A stretch of 64,000 nt of DNA from NCBI GenBank assembly GCA_963702155.1, contig OY969717.1:2232001-2296000 (forward strand), in the 5' to 3' direction. Source of the DNA: G963702155 sp963702155 (lineage in GTDB: Bacteria; Pseudomonadota; Alphaproteobacteria; Micavibrionales; Micavibrionaceae). Below the pieces are notes generated by a model. It did no database searches and was not told the origin of the DNA. It saw nothing but the letters and a program-made list of their open reading frames with translations. Within the stretch, counting starts at the first letter, position 1, and each line of letters starts with the position of its first letter. Position numbers and translations under genes: made by a program. Below, piece by piece: positions 45,377-55,000 of this stretch.

Positions 45377-45916
45377 ACTTTTTGTTGTGGGAATAAGGGG
45401 GCCGTTAAGCAAATGCGCGTCATCTGCTTTATTTTGCTCACGCGATCTGATGCGCGCATCATCATGGCCTTTACCATCTAAAAATGCATGTAAATCTTTC
45501 ATGTCCGAAGCCAGCTCATTAATGCGCAATCCGATCTCTCGCGCGTGCTGGGAAACCAGATCTTGAAAATTACTGGCTTCGAATATTGCATTCACTTCAT
45601 TTTGTATTTTTTCTTTCGAGTCCTCGGGCAGTGTCCCCACGGCGGTCATAAGGTTTTCCGCTGCACTCAAAATACTATCGGCGGCTTCTTCGGTTCGAAG
45701 GTCTATAGCTTTGATTTGGTCTTTAATGGCCGGTTGAAGCGCATCAAAAAAATGATCTGAAATATCATTAAAACTAGAAAGATTTTTTATAAAAGTGTCT
45801 AGAACAACAACATCGGCACCTTCAAGTTTTAGGCTCTGATCACCAGATCCCGCAGCCTTGCCTTGCTCAATGGTTTTTTGAACCGCCATTATCCCTATAT
45901 TATTATCAAAAGTCAT
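45356..45916 (-). CDS. CheZ-like CheY-P phosphatase
   Basis: The start is uncertain; ATG 45916 (MTFDNNIG) gives 186 residues and follows a GGGGA stretch. The central part is a long helical hairpin (SFNDISDHFFDALQ to SAAENLMTAV), with AADSILSAAENL as in CheZ. The catalytic-type segment is FEASNFQDLVSQHAREIG, where CheZ proteins have FQDLTGQ with the active Gln. The C-terminus is disordered and ends in Lys-rich residues, where CheZ has its CheY-binding peptide. It lies 72 bases after cheY on the same strand and would end CheY signalling. Confidence 0.75.
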   Translation of the reverse strand: MTFDNNIGIMAVQKTIEQGKAAGSGDQSLKLEGADVVVLDTFIKNLSSFNDISDHFFDALQPAIKDQIKAIDLRTEEAADSILSAAENLMTAVGTLPEDSKEKIQNEVNAIFEASNFQDLVSQHAREIGLRINELASDMKDLHAFLDGKGHDDARIRSREQNKADDAHLLNGPLIPTTKSKKETGT

Positions 45917-45988
45917 AGTTTTTAAAAATCCCCACATAAATTTAAAATGATTTGGGCAATATAAATAGCCGTAAATCAAAAAATATGT

Positions 45989-46384
45989 TTATCGATTGGC
46001 GCATTTCGCCATTGTAGTTTTAATTTTAGATGATAGCGTTTCTGCGTTAAACGGTTTCACAATATAATTATCAACACCGGCTTTACTCGCAATAACAACG
46101 TTTTCCGGCTTCGCTTCGGCTGTAATCATAATAAAAGGTACTTTTGAGTGGCCGTAATTAGTGTCCCCACGAACTTTTTCTAAAAACTGCAGGCCATTCA
46201 TAGGCTCCATATTCCAATCTGATACAATCAAATCATATTTTTTCTGCTGAAGTTTTTTAAGCGCCTCTTCGCCATCCAACGCTTCATCAACCTGATTGAT
46301 GTTAATTTGCCCCAATAGGTTACGAATAATTCGCAACATGGTTTTGTGATCGTCTACAATAAGTACATTCATATTGCCATCCAT
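45989..46384 (-). CDS. cheY: Chemotaxis response regulator CheY
   Basis: The protein has 131 residues from ATG 46384, eight bases after GAGG; two other in-frame ATGs lie nearby. It is a single receiver domain with the acidic pair in LIVDDHKTM, phospho-Asp56 (LIVSDWNMEPMNG), the Thr in MITAEAK and Lys in YIVKPFNAETL. The DWNM-P-MNG pattern is typical of motor-binding CheY. It lies divergent from cheA and upstream of the cheZ-like gene. Confidence 0.92.
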   Translation of the reverse strand: MDGNMNVLIVDDHKTMLRIIRNLLGQININQVDEALDGEEALKKLQQKKYDLIVSDWNMEPMNGLQFLEKVRGDTNYGHSKVPFIMITAEAKPENVVIASKAGVDNYIVKPFNAETLSSKIKTTMAKCANR

Positions 46385-46572
46385 TTTTTTAATCCTCAAT
46401 TTCTTTGGTCATGCATCTTTTCGTTTATTATTAAACTTTAGAATAAAACTTTTTGTCTAATTCTGATATGATCATAATGTCTTGTGGTCAATAAGTACAT
46501 ATTTGTTGCCAAACATATCCAGACGTTCATAATGATAACAAACATTTAAAAAACAATTAAAAAGCCCGCCTC

Positions 46573-49455
46573 ATGGATGATCTAATTAGCGAATTTATTG
46601 ACGAAACCGTCGAAAGCCTTTCTGAGCTTGACATGGATCTTGTAAAACTTGAGCAAGATCCTGAGAACGAAGAACTGCTCGGGAAAATTTTCCGGTTGAT
46701 GCACACGATTAAAGGGACATGTGGATTTTTAGGCCTGCCACGTTTGGAAAAAACTGCGCATGCGGCGGAAAATCTTCTGGATTTATTCAGAAGTGGTGAA
46801 ATGGATGTTACGCAAACATCAATGACTTTGCTTTTCATGAGCATTGACCGCGTTCGATATCTTGTATCCGAGTTAGAGCAAAATGCCAAAGAGCCGGAAG
46901 GGGATGATCAGGATATTATTTCCGAGATTGAAGCCGAAATTGCACAGAACGCAAAGGGTGGAGGTGAAGCATCTGCAGACCTGGCCGCCGAAGCCGAAGC
47001 TTTGATGAACGAAGGCGCAGCTTTGGAGGATGAAGCTGCATCCAATACAAAGGCCGAATCTGAGCAAAATAACGCAACGTCAGAGCCTGAGCCGGACGAT
47101 ACAAAAAATGAAGAGGATACTTCAGAAACTAAATCAGAATCTGAAAAAGAAACAAAACCTAAGCCTGATATTGCGAAGAAATCTTTGAAGGCGCCGCCTG
47201 AAAAAAGCCCTGAATTCCTGCGCGTTCAAATGACTGTATTGGAAGATTTGATCAACATGGTTTCAGAGCTGGTTCTCACGCGAAATCAGCTATTACAGCT
47301 CATTCGTTTGGAAGAAGATTCCCCTGCAAGCGCACCGCTTCAGCGTTTAAATCGCGTTGTCTCTGACTTGCAAGAAGGCGTGATGAAAACACGTATGCAA
47401 CCCATCGGTAACGCATGGTCAAAATTACCAAGAATTGTCCGCGATTTATCTATGGAGCTGAACAAAAAAATTAATTTGGATATGCAAGGGGAAGATACCG
47501 AGCTTGACCGACAAGTGCTTGAGATGATTAAAGATCCGCTCACGCATATGGTTAGAAATTCATGTGATCATGGTATAGAAACACCTGAGGTTAGAACTGC
47601 CGCCGGAAAACCGGAAGCTGGAACAATCACATTGAAAGCCTATCACGAAGGCGGATTTATAATAGTTGAAATCGTCGATGATGGAAAAGGGCTGGATGGC
47701 CGTAAAATCGGTGAAAAAGCCGTTGAGAAGGGGTTAATTGAGGCAGATAAGTTGGAAAATCTTACAGATAAACAACTTTTGCAAAACATTTTTAAGGCTG
47801 GATTCTCTACGGCTGACCAAGTTACAAATGTATCCGGCCGCGGAGTAGGTATGGATGTTGTGCGCTCAAACATTGAAAAAATTGGCGGTACAATTGATAT
47901 GGAGTCAAAGCCAGGTAAAGGCACGGGCTTTAAAATACAAATTCCGCTGACGCTCGCAATTATATCTGGTCTGATTGTCGAGATTGATGGCCTGCGATAT
48001 GCTGTACCGCAATTAAATATTCAAGAGCTTGTGCGCATACAATCGGATGATGATAAAGAGAAAATCGAAAAAATTGATAATCGTCCTGTTTTCCGTCTCC
48101 GTGATAAAATTCTCCCGCTTATTGATAGCAAAACTCTTTTTGGCACAGCGGCGCATCTCGAAACTTTGATGGATCGTGCGCCTGACGAATTAAAAGACGT
48201 TGTGTCTGACATTGTACAAGCCTCACAAGATATTTCTGATGATCAAGAGGCTCATAAAAAAGAAGAAGAAATGACTAACCCATCGTTAGAAAACAATGCC
48301 AAAGAAAAACAAACGCCTAAAAAACACATTCAATTTGAAAACAAGTTGATTGCTGTTATGAATTCAGGCTCAAGCTATTTTGGTCTTGTCGTTGATGCCA
48401 TCCACGACATGGAAGAGATTGTAATTAAATCTATTTCCTCTGTCTTACAAGATACGGGTATTTTTGCCGGGAACACAATTCTGGGCGATGGCCAGGTTAT
48501 TATGATTCTTGATCCGGCAGGGATCGCAAGGCACTTTGAAGTGGCAAGTAACTTGGGCGCGCCAGAGGCAAATGCAAAAGCGGATGCTGATGGTAATGCT
48601 GAAAAGCTGGAAGAGCGTGTCGCCATGCTGGTATTTAAAGCTGGGTCGGAAACACCAAAGGCTATACCGCTTGCTTTAATTTCAAGGCTTCAACAATTCG
48701 ATATCAAACAAGTTACAGAATCAGGCGACAAAATCGTTGCAAAATATGACGGCGACCTTATGCCTCTTTATTTCACCGACACCGATGGACAAAAGCTGGA
48801 AACCGATACCGTTACAACTTTAGTTCTGGCCGACGATGTATCAGACGCCTCCATGGGGCTTATTATTGAAGAAGTAATCGATATCATTGAAGACACGCTC
48901 GACCTTACCAATTCAACCGCTAGGCCTGGTGTAATGGGAACGGTCACGCTTGATGATATGGTGGTAGATGTCTTGGATATTGCGCATTATCTGCATGGCT
49001 CTAACGAGGATTTCTTTTCTGTACAGGAACACAAAAACGCATCTTTCTTGGATAACGGCAAGCCGGCCGTAAAAGATGACAGAACAAATGTTCTGGTCGT
49101 GGATGATAGCCCATTTTTCCGTAACATGTTAAAACCGATACTTGCATCCGCAGGCTTTAACGTTACGGTCAGCGAAGATGCCGTAGCGGCGATAGAGCTT
49201 CATGATCAGGGGAGCATGTTTGACATTATTTTAAGTGATATCGAAATGCCACATATGAACGGATATGAATTTGTTGAGAAAATGCGCGGCGACACATCAT
49301 GGAAAGATTTACCTTTTATTGCAATCACCTCCCATACTACGCCGCAAGATATTGAATACGGTTATTCCAAAGGCTTTACAAAGTATATTGGTAAATTTGA
49401 TAAAGACGAACTTTTAAGAACTGTGAAAAATGTTTTATCAACCAAGACTACTTAA
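46573..49455 (+). CDS. cheA: Chemotaxis histidine kinase CheA fused to a receiver domain
   Basis: The protein has 960 residues. The P1 domain carries phospho-His44 (RLMHTIKGTCGFLGL). A long acidic Glu/Ala-rich linker (about 115-210) replaces a recognisable P2 domain. P3 dimerisation and P4 kinase follow (VSELVLTRNQLLQLI; HMVRNSCDHGIE; DDGKGLDG; GRGVGMDVVRSNI). P5 is CheW-like, split by a charged insert (about 545-585). A further region of about 170 residues (ERVAMLVFKAGS to DIAHYLHG) looks like a second CheW-like unit. The end is a receiver with Asp889 (IILSDIEMPHMNG). The fused receiver could act as a phosphate sink. Confidence 0.95.
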   Translation: MDDLISEFIDETVESLSELDMDLVKLEQDPENEELLGKIFRLMHTIKGTCGFLGLPRLEKTAHAAENLLDLFRSGEMDVTQTSMTLLFMSIDRVRYLVSELEQNAKEPEGDDQDIISEIEAEIAQNAKGGGEASADLAAEAEALMNEGAALEDEAASNTKAESEQNNATSEPEPDDTKNEEDTSETKSESEKETKPKPDIAKKSLKAPPEKSPEFLRVQMTVLEDLINMVSELVLTRNQLLQLIRLEEDSPASAPLQRLNRVVSDLQEGVMKTRMQPIGNAWSKLPRIVRDLSMELNKKINLDMQGEDTELDRQVLEMIKDPLTHMVRNSCDHGIETPEVRTAAGKPEAGTITLKAYHEGGFIIVEIVDDGKGLDGRKIGEKAVEKGLIEADKLENLTDKQLLQNIFKAGFSTADQVTNVSGRGVGMDVVRSNIEKIGGTIDMESKPGKGTGFKIQIPLTLAIISGLIVEIDGLRYAVPQLNIQELVRIQSDDDKEKIEKIDNRPVFRLRDKILPLIDSKTLFGTAAHLETLMDRAPDELKDVVSDIVQASQDISDDQEAHKKEEEMTNPSLENNAKEKQTPKKHIQFENKLIAVMNSGSSYFGLVVDAIHDMEEIVIKSISSVLQDTGIFAGNTILGDGQVIMILDPAGIARHFEVASNLGAPEANAKADADGNAEKLEERVAMLVFKAGSETPKAIPLALISRLQQFDIKQVTESGDKIVAKYDGDLMPLYFTDTDGQKLETDTVTTLVLADDVSDASMGLIIEEVIDIIEDTLDLTNSTARPGVMGTVTLDDMVVDVLDIAHYLHGSNEDFFSVQEHKNASFLDNGKPAVKDDRTNVLVVDDSPFFRNMLKPILASAGFNVTVSEDAVAAIELHDQGSMFDIILSDIEMPHMNGYEFVEKMRGDTSWKDLPFIAITSHTTPQDIEYGYSKGFTKYIGKFDKDELLRTVKNVLSTKTT

Positions 49456-49529
49456 AAAAACACCTGCGTAAAGTATTTCTTAAACCTAAACACGTATAAA
49501 AAATAAACATTAAAATAACAGTGTAAAAT

Positions 49530-50018
49530 ATGAATACGACAGAAAATGACCCGATAAGTGCGCAATATTTGATTTTAAATATTGGTGACCATTATTTTGC
49601 CGCCAGTGTTGCAAACATTCAAGATGTGATAAAATCACCCAAAAAAACGCCTGTTCCTTTATCAAAGGAGAATATAAGCGGTGTTTTGAATTTGCGTGGA
49701 CATATAGTTACAGAAATAAATGTAGCTAAAATGCTTGGTATTAAAGACAAGGAAAACATCCAAAACGGATATGCCGTTGTTGTGACGGTAAGAGATGAGT
49801 TTTATAGCCTTGCATTCGAAGGTATAGGCAATGTCATAGAGATAAAACCAACTGATATAGATCCGCTCCCCGAAACAGTGCAAAAAAAATGGCATCAAAT
49901 GGCGCGCGGTGTCCACCAAACACCTGAGCATCTTATTGTTATCTTGGATCCGGCATTAATGATCAATATGATAACAAGCGAAGATGATGCCGCAAAAACT
50001 GCAGAAGCCTCTGCATAA
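49530..50018 (+). CDS. cheW: Chemotaxis coupling protein CheW
   Basis: This is a 162-residue CheW-fold protein: QYLILNIGDHYFAASVANIQ, the ISGVLNLRGHIVTEINVAKML core, and a SLAFEGIGNVIEI segment. It links receptors to CheA. It lies between cheA and cheB with short gaps (about 75 and 40 bases), which suggests one operon. The C-terminal ten residues are Ala/Asp-rich and dispensable in the family. Confidence 0.95.
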   Translation: MNTTENDPISAQYLILNIGDHYFAASVANIQDVIKSPKKTPVPLSKENISGVLNLRGHIVTEINVAKMLGIKDKENIQNGYAVVVTVRDEFYSLAFEGIGNVIEIKPTDIDPLPETVQKKWHQMARGVHQTPEHLIVILDPALMINMITSEDDAAKTAEASA

Positions 50019-50057
50019 AATAAGCTTTTTAAAAGCGCAACAGAGTAAGAGTTTACT

Positions 50058-51176
50058 ATGAATATTCAAAATCCCTCATCAAATAAAATACGTGTTCTAT
50101 TGGTGGATGATTCTGTTGTTGTACGCGGTATGTTACGTCAAATTATTAACAAATACGAAGAAGTGGAGATTGTAGGCGCCGCACCAAATGGAAGGGCAGG
50201 GGTCGACCATTACAAACGCTTGCAGCCCGATGTGGTCATTATGGATATCGAAATGCCAGAAATGAATGGTATAGAAGCATTGGCAGAAATTCTCAAAATA
50301 GATGATAAGGCTAAAGTGATTATGTGCTCTAGCCTGACCCAGTCCGGCGCGGCCATGACGGTAAAGGCTTTGGAAACTGGCGCATATGACTGCTTGGCAA
50401 AGCCGACCTCTGATAAGATAGAGCAAGGACAAGGTTTTGAGGATCAGCTACTTTTAAAACTAAGAAGCATAAAAAAAATAGACTACTCAAAATTAAATTC
50501 TAAACCTTCAGAAGACATAAAAAAAATACATGTAAGACGAACAAGCGATTTTACCCTCCGGCCCTTTCCAACTTTATTTGGTGCCGGATCACCCCGCGCG
50601 CTTGTAATTGGCTGTTCAACCGGTGGGCCTAGAGCCTTAACCGACGTAATGCCTAAAATAAATAAAAACATCGACTTGCCAATTTTTATAACCCAACATA
50701 TGCCAAAAGGATTTACACGTATATTGGCAGAGAATATTGAAAAAACATCCGGTTTTACAACATATGAGGCTGAGGATGGAATGCTGGTTAAGTCTAATCA
50801 TGTATATGTTGCGCCCGGCGGTAAGCATATGACTGTTGAAAAACAAAGTGCCGGCATGTTTATTGTAATTACAGATACGCCACCTGTGAACCATTGTAAG
50901 CCTGCGGTCGATGTAATGGTAGATTCTATTCTAAAAGCGTATCAAACAGGCATTATTTCTGTAATTTTAACAGGAATGGGGGAGGATGGACTGGCCTCCT
51001 GCCGCAAAACTGTAGAGGCGAATGAAAAAAACATTTTGATAGCGCAAGATGAAAAAACAAGCGTAGTTTGGGGCATGCCCGGTGCAGTGGCAAGCTCGAA
51101 CATATGTCATGCAGTTTTACCACTGGATGATATAGGAGATGCAATCAATACACTTGCGCGGGGCGGTAGGGTTTAA
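50058..51176 (+). CDS. cheB: Chemotaxis protein-glutamate methylesterase CheB
   Basis: The protein has 372 residues. The receiver domain has LLVDDSVVVRGML and phospho-Asp63 (VVIMDIEMPEMNG). The methylesterase domain carries catalytic Ser187 (VIGCSTGGPRAL), His in FITQHMPKGFTRIL and Asp in LTGMGEDG. It removes methyl groups from receptors to reset sensitivity. CheR, its opposing methyltransferase, is not in the window, nor is any receptor. The linker between domains (about 140-170) is basic. Confidence 0.96.
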   Translation: MNIQNPSSNKIRVLLVDDSVVVRGMLRQIINKYEEVEIVGAAPNGRAGVDHYKRLQPDVVIMDIEMPEMNGIEALAEILKIDDKAKVIMCSSLTQSGAAMTVKALETGAYDCLAKPTSDKIEQGQGFEDQLLLKLRSIKKIDYSKLNSKPSEDIKKIHVRRTSDFTLRPFPTLFGAGSPRALVIGCSTGGPRALTDVMPKINKNIDLPIFITQHMPKGFTRILAENIEKTSGFTTYEAEDGMLVKSNHVYVAPGGKHMTVEKQSAGMFIVITDTPPVNHCKPAVDVMVDSILKAYQTGIISVILTGMGEDGLASCRKTVEANEKNILIAQDEKTSVVWGMPGAVASSNICHAVLPLDDIGDAINTLARGGRV

Positions 51177-51206
51177 AGTTTTCAAGATTCATTCACAAAT
51201 CCAAGA

Positions 51207-51590
51207 TCAATTCGTATCTGCATCAGCCTTTTTCTTCTCTATAGCGCGTTGGATACTAACCATAAGTCGCTGTTGCTGTATTGGTTTTGTAATATAATCA
51301 TCAATACCAAACTCCATAGCCTTTTTCACAACTTTAAGATTGCTCTCTCCACTTACAATGATGACAGCTGTATGAGGAGAAAATTTGTGGATATCTTCTA
51401 TCAATTCTACACCATGAAAATCCGGCAAGTTCAAATCCAATAAAGCGGCATCAGGCTGAATATGCTTGATTTTATGCATGCCCTCTTTACCGGTTTCTGC
51501 ACTATGAAATTCATAATCAATATTCAAATATTCACGGAATATTTCAATAAAGGCGGGTTCATCATCAATCATTAAAATTTTAGGTTTCAT
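51207..51590 (-). CDS. Single-domain response regulator
   Basis: The protein has 127 residues: a stand-alone receiver with ILMIDDEPAFIEIF, phospho-Asp52 (AALLDLNLPDFHG), the conserved Ser/Thr position in IVSGES and Lys in DYITKPIQ. There is no output domain. It converges with cheB and lies divergent from the Hpt gene that starts 84 bases away, so it could take part in a phosphorelay with that Hpt protein and the hybrid kinase at 52038. Confidence 0.9.
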   Translation of the reverse strand: MKPKILMIDDEPAFIEIFREYLNIDYEFHSAETGKEGMHKIKHIQPDAALLDLNLPDFHGVELIEDIHKFSPHTAVIIVSGESNLKVVKKAMEFGIDDYITKPIQQQRLMVSIQRAIEKKKADADTN

Positions 51591-51674
51591 ATACGCGACC
51601 GTAACATTTTTTTATGCTAAAATAAAAAGCTAATATTAAACGTTATATCTATTTATGGAGTTAAACATAGTTTT

Positions 51675-52022
51675 ATGTACGAGATATCATCTTTTCAAAA
51701 ATTTTTGGATCGGTTTGCAGAAGATAAACATGAAAAAATGTCACAAGTATATTTGCAAAGTTTTGAAAAACAAAAAGCTGCAATGCAGCAAGCTAAAGAA
51801 GAACAAGATGCAGACATATTATTTAGGGCGTGCCATGATGTAAAATCACTAAGTCTAATGATTGAGGCAAATAAACTGGCCGCACTCGCAAAAACAACCG
51901 AGCACGATGCGTCGGAAGGGCGGGCAGAAAGTGCATTGAAAAATACTGACGAATTAATGCTTCTTTTAGAGCAGGCAATTGTAGTTATTCGAGGAAAATT
52001 AGAAGCTATGGGATCCGCATAG
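51675..52022 (+). CDS. Histidine phosphotransfer (Hpt) protein
   Basis: This is a 115-residue helical protein. The segment FRACHDVKSLSLMIEANKL has the Hpt motif H-x-x-K-x-x-x, with phospho-His54. The rest forms a four-helix bundle (FQKFLDRFAEDKHEKMSQVY; ALKNTDELMLLLEQAIVVI). It would shuttle phosphate between a hybrid kinase receiver and a response regulator. The large hybrid kinase converges with it from the right, and the lone receiver lies on its left. Confidence 0.85.
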   Translation: MYEISSFQKFLDRFAEDKHEKMSQVYLQSFEKQKAAMQQAKEEQDADILFRACHDVKSLSLMIEANKLAALAKTTEHDASEGRAESALKNTDELMLLLEQAIVVIRGKLEAMGSA

Positions 52023-52037
52023 TTTTAAAAGTAAACA

Positions 52038-55000
52038 TCATTTAGAACGCTTACCTTGGATATGAGGTTTTATTTTTTGGTAAAGTATTTCCAGGGTCAC
52101 AGGCTTGGATAGATAATCATCCATGCCAATCGCAATACATTTTTCCTTCTCATCTGCCATGGCATTTGCTGTCATTGCAATAATAGTCTGGCGTGGCAAG
52201 TCTCCGGACTCTTCCATCTTACGAATAGCAACCGTTGCATCAAATCCATCCATGACCGGCATCATACAGTCCATCAAAACTATATCAAAAGCATCAGGCG
52301 TAGCTTTTAAAGCATCAATAGCTTCTTTCCCATTTTCTGCAAGTTCTATAGTACATTCAAAATTTTCTAACATATCTGTGGCAACCATTTGATTGACGAG
52401 TTCGTTTTCAACCAAAAGAATATGCGCGCCTAAATACTTTTTATTATATTTTTCAGACGTATGGTTATCCTTGCTTTTATCTGTACTTGCAATTTTTTCA
52501 TGTAACACTGGAAGATCCAAATCAAACCAAAATGTCGTGCCTTCTTTAAAAACGCTTTCAACGTGAATCTGACCACCCATAAGTTCAACAAGCCGTTGTG
52601 TAATGGCAAGCCCTAAACCTGTACCGCCATATTTTTTTGTTGTACTAGCATCAGCTTGTGAAAACTTGCCAAAAATATGCTCCAGATTTTCGGTTTTTAT
52701 ACCTATTCCGGTATCTTGCACTTTAAATCGTATGGTCGTCATGTATTCGGCTGTTTTTAAAACATCAACAAAAATATCAATAGAACCCGCTTCGACAAAT
52801 TTAACTGAATTTCCAATCAAATTCGTAAAAATTTGTCCTAATCGTACTAAATCACCAAGGATAATATTTGGAACATCATCGCCGAAATGCTGTTCAACTG
52901 AGACGTTATTTTTCTTTGCCTTATGAATATGCGGTTGAATTGTGTCTGAAATCAGTTCGCGCAGGTCAAGGGGCTCAGCATTAATTTGAAGCTCCCCAAC
53001 TTCGATTTTAGACAAATCAAGGATATCGTTGATAAGGCTCAATAAAGTCTGACCAGACCCCAGAATAATTTTCAAATATTTGTTCTGTTTTCTATCAATA
53101 TCTGTTTTGCGTAATAAATCTGCCGCGCCAATCACGCCATTTAAAGGCGTTCTGATTTCATGGCTCATATTCGCTAAAAACTCTGACTTCATGGCATTTG
53201 CGAGTATAGCCTCTTCTTTGGCGCGCTCTAATTCGTGATTGCTTCTCTTTAGACTATCTTGAATTTGTTTTTGGTCTGTTACATCCCGTGAAATAGCCAA
53301 TAGGAATACTTCACCGCTTTCACTTTCAAATCGCACTTTTTTGGTATATAGAGTGCGGGCAATACCATCGGGAAATAATATCGTTTCCTCAACTTCCAAA
53401 AATCCATCTTCAAATGCACGGCGGTCATCGGCAAAAAAAGCATCTCTTTCTTCTTGCGAGTATTCTTCCGCTGCCGTTGTGCCAATAATATGTTCACGCT
53501 GCTCCTCCGGATAGAGTTCGAGGAAAGAAGCATTGCAATCAATGATACGAAAATCTTTATCCTTAATAAAAACTATATCAGGGATACTGTCTTGTATTAG
53601 TTTTTGGAAAGAAAGACTTGTCCTCAGTTGTTGTTCGCTATGTTCAAGATCATATGTTTTTTCCATGAGCAAAAGACTGCTTTCACGCGATACCATCGCC
53701 AAAAAGACGGCAAAACCAACTAATAAAGATAAAATAGCGCCACCAATAAGAATAATAGGAGATAAAATGAAGTTTTGAGCGTTTAAAAATTCTTGCGTTG
53801 GCCGAATAGAAATATTCCAGGTTCTGTTAAAAATATCGGCATTGATATTATCTATAAAAAGCTGTTTGGCAGCATATTTTTGAGGAGTTTCATATACGAC
53901 AATACCATTATCTAGAATTGTAAAATGAAACAAATCTTTAAAATTCACATTAATAATCTGATCTGTCATAGCTTTCAAATCAAAAATTCCGACCATAAAC
54001 CCTTGAAATTGATCATCAAAATAAACTGGAATATACGCAATAACTGCACGGTATCCTTGTCTTAAATCTAAAGGAGGCGTGAGCGTAACCGTATCTTTTT
54101 TCTTGGCTTTCTCTAATGTTTTACGGCGCGTCTCATCATAATCTATTTTTAAACCAATTATTTCTTTATTTGAATCAAAGGGATACACGCGCTCTATTTC
54201 TAAATCGGCGTTAACCCACTCTATAACTTTAAGGGCTTTAAAATCTTTAATATATTCTCTGGCATCGGCTTTCCATAAATCAGCAGGGGTTTTGTTATGG
54301 GCTTCCCAGCGTTTAGCCATTCTTTTAAGGCCTAGGATAGAAAAGCGCGTGTTATCTACGATAGATTGCTTCAATAAAAGTCCTTCTTCGTGCAACGTAT
54401 GCATAACGACTTTTTTGCTTTGTTTGTCCGTTTCTAGATAAACACTAAAACATAATGCGAAGGTTAGGGCGCTACATAAAAAAGGAATAAGGATAATCTT
54501 GGAACGTTGGGTGTTGAAAACACTGTACCGGCTCAATTGAGCATTATGCATGGCATCATTTTGCGCAGTAATAATAAGTAAAAAAGCGCCAAAAACAGAA
54601 GAGGCAAGCAGCCCCCCTATCAAAATATACCATAAAGACCAATCATTTAATGCAATCACAGCCGTGTCAGAATAAAAGGTCAGCTGCCATGTATGACTTG
54701 CAAAATTGATTTTGGAAACACTTTTTGTTTTATTTTCAAGATTTATAACATCTGCAGGTTCTTTGTGATCTGGCGTGTCAGAGTGATAAAGTAAAATGTT
54801 ATTTTCTTGATCATTATTCTGCGCCAGATCCTCAACAAAAAAGCTCATCCCTTTGCTTTTTGCTACTTTATGTATAGGGGCCATCATTTTGGGCATTAAG
54901 AAAACACCGGCCGTATATCCCATAAGATGCTTTTGACGTTCTGAAACACTATTTTTATTTAAACGTGGATCGTAAACAGGATTATAAACAATAAAGCCAT

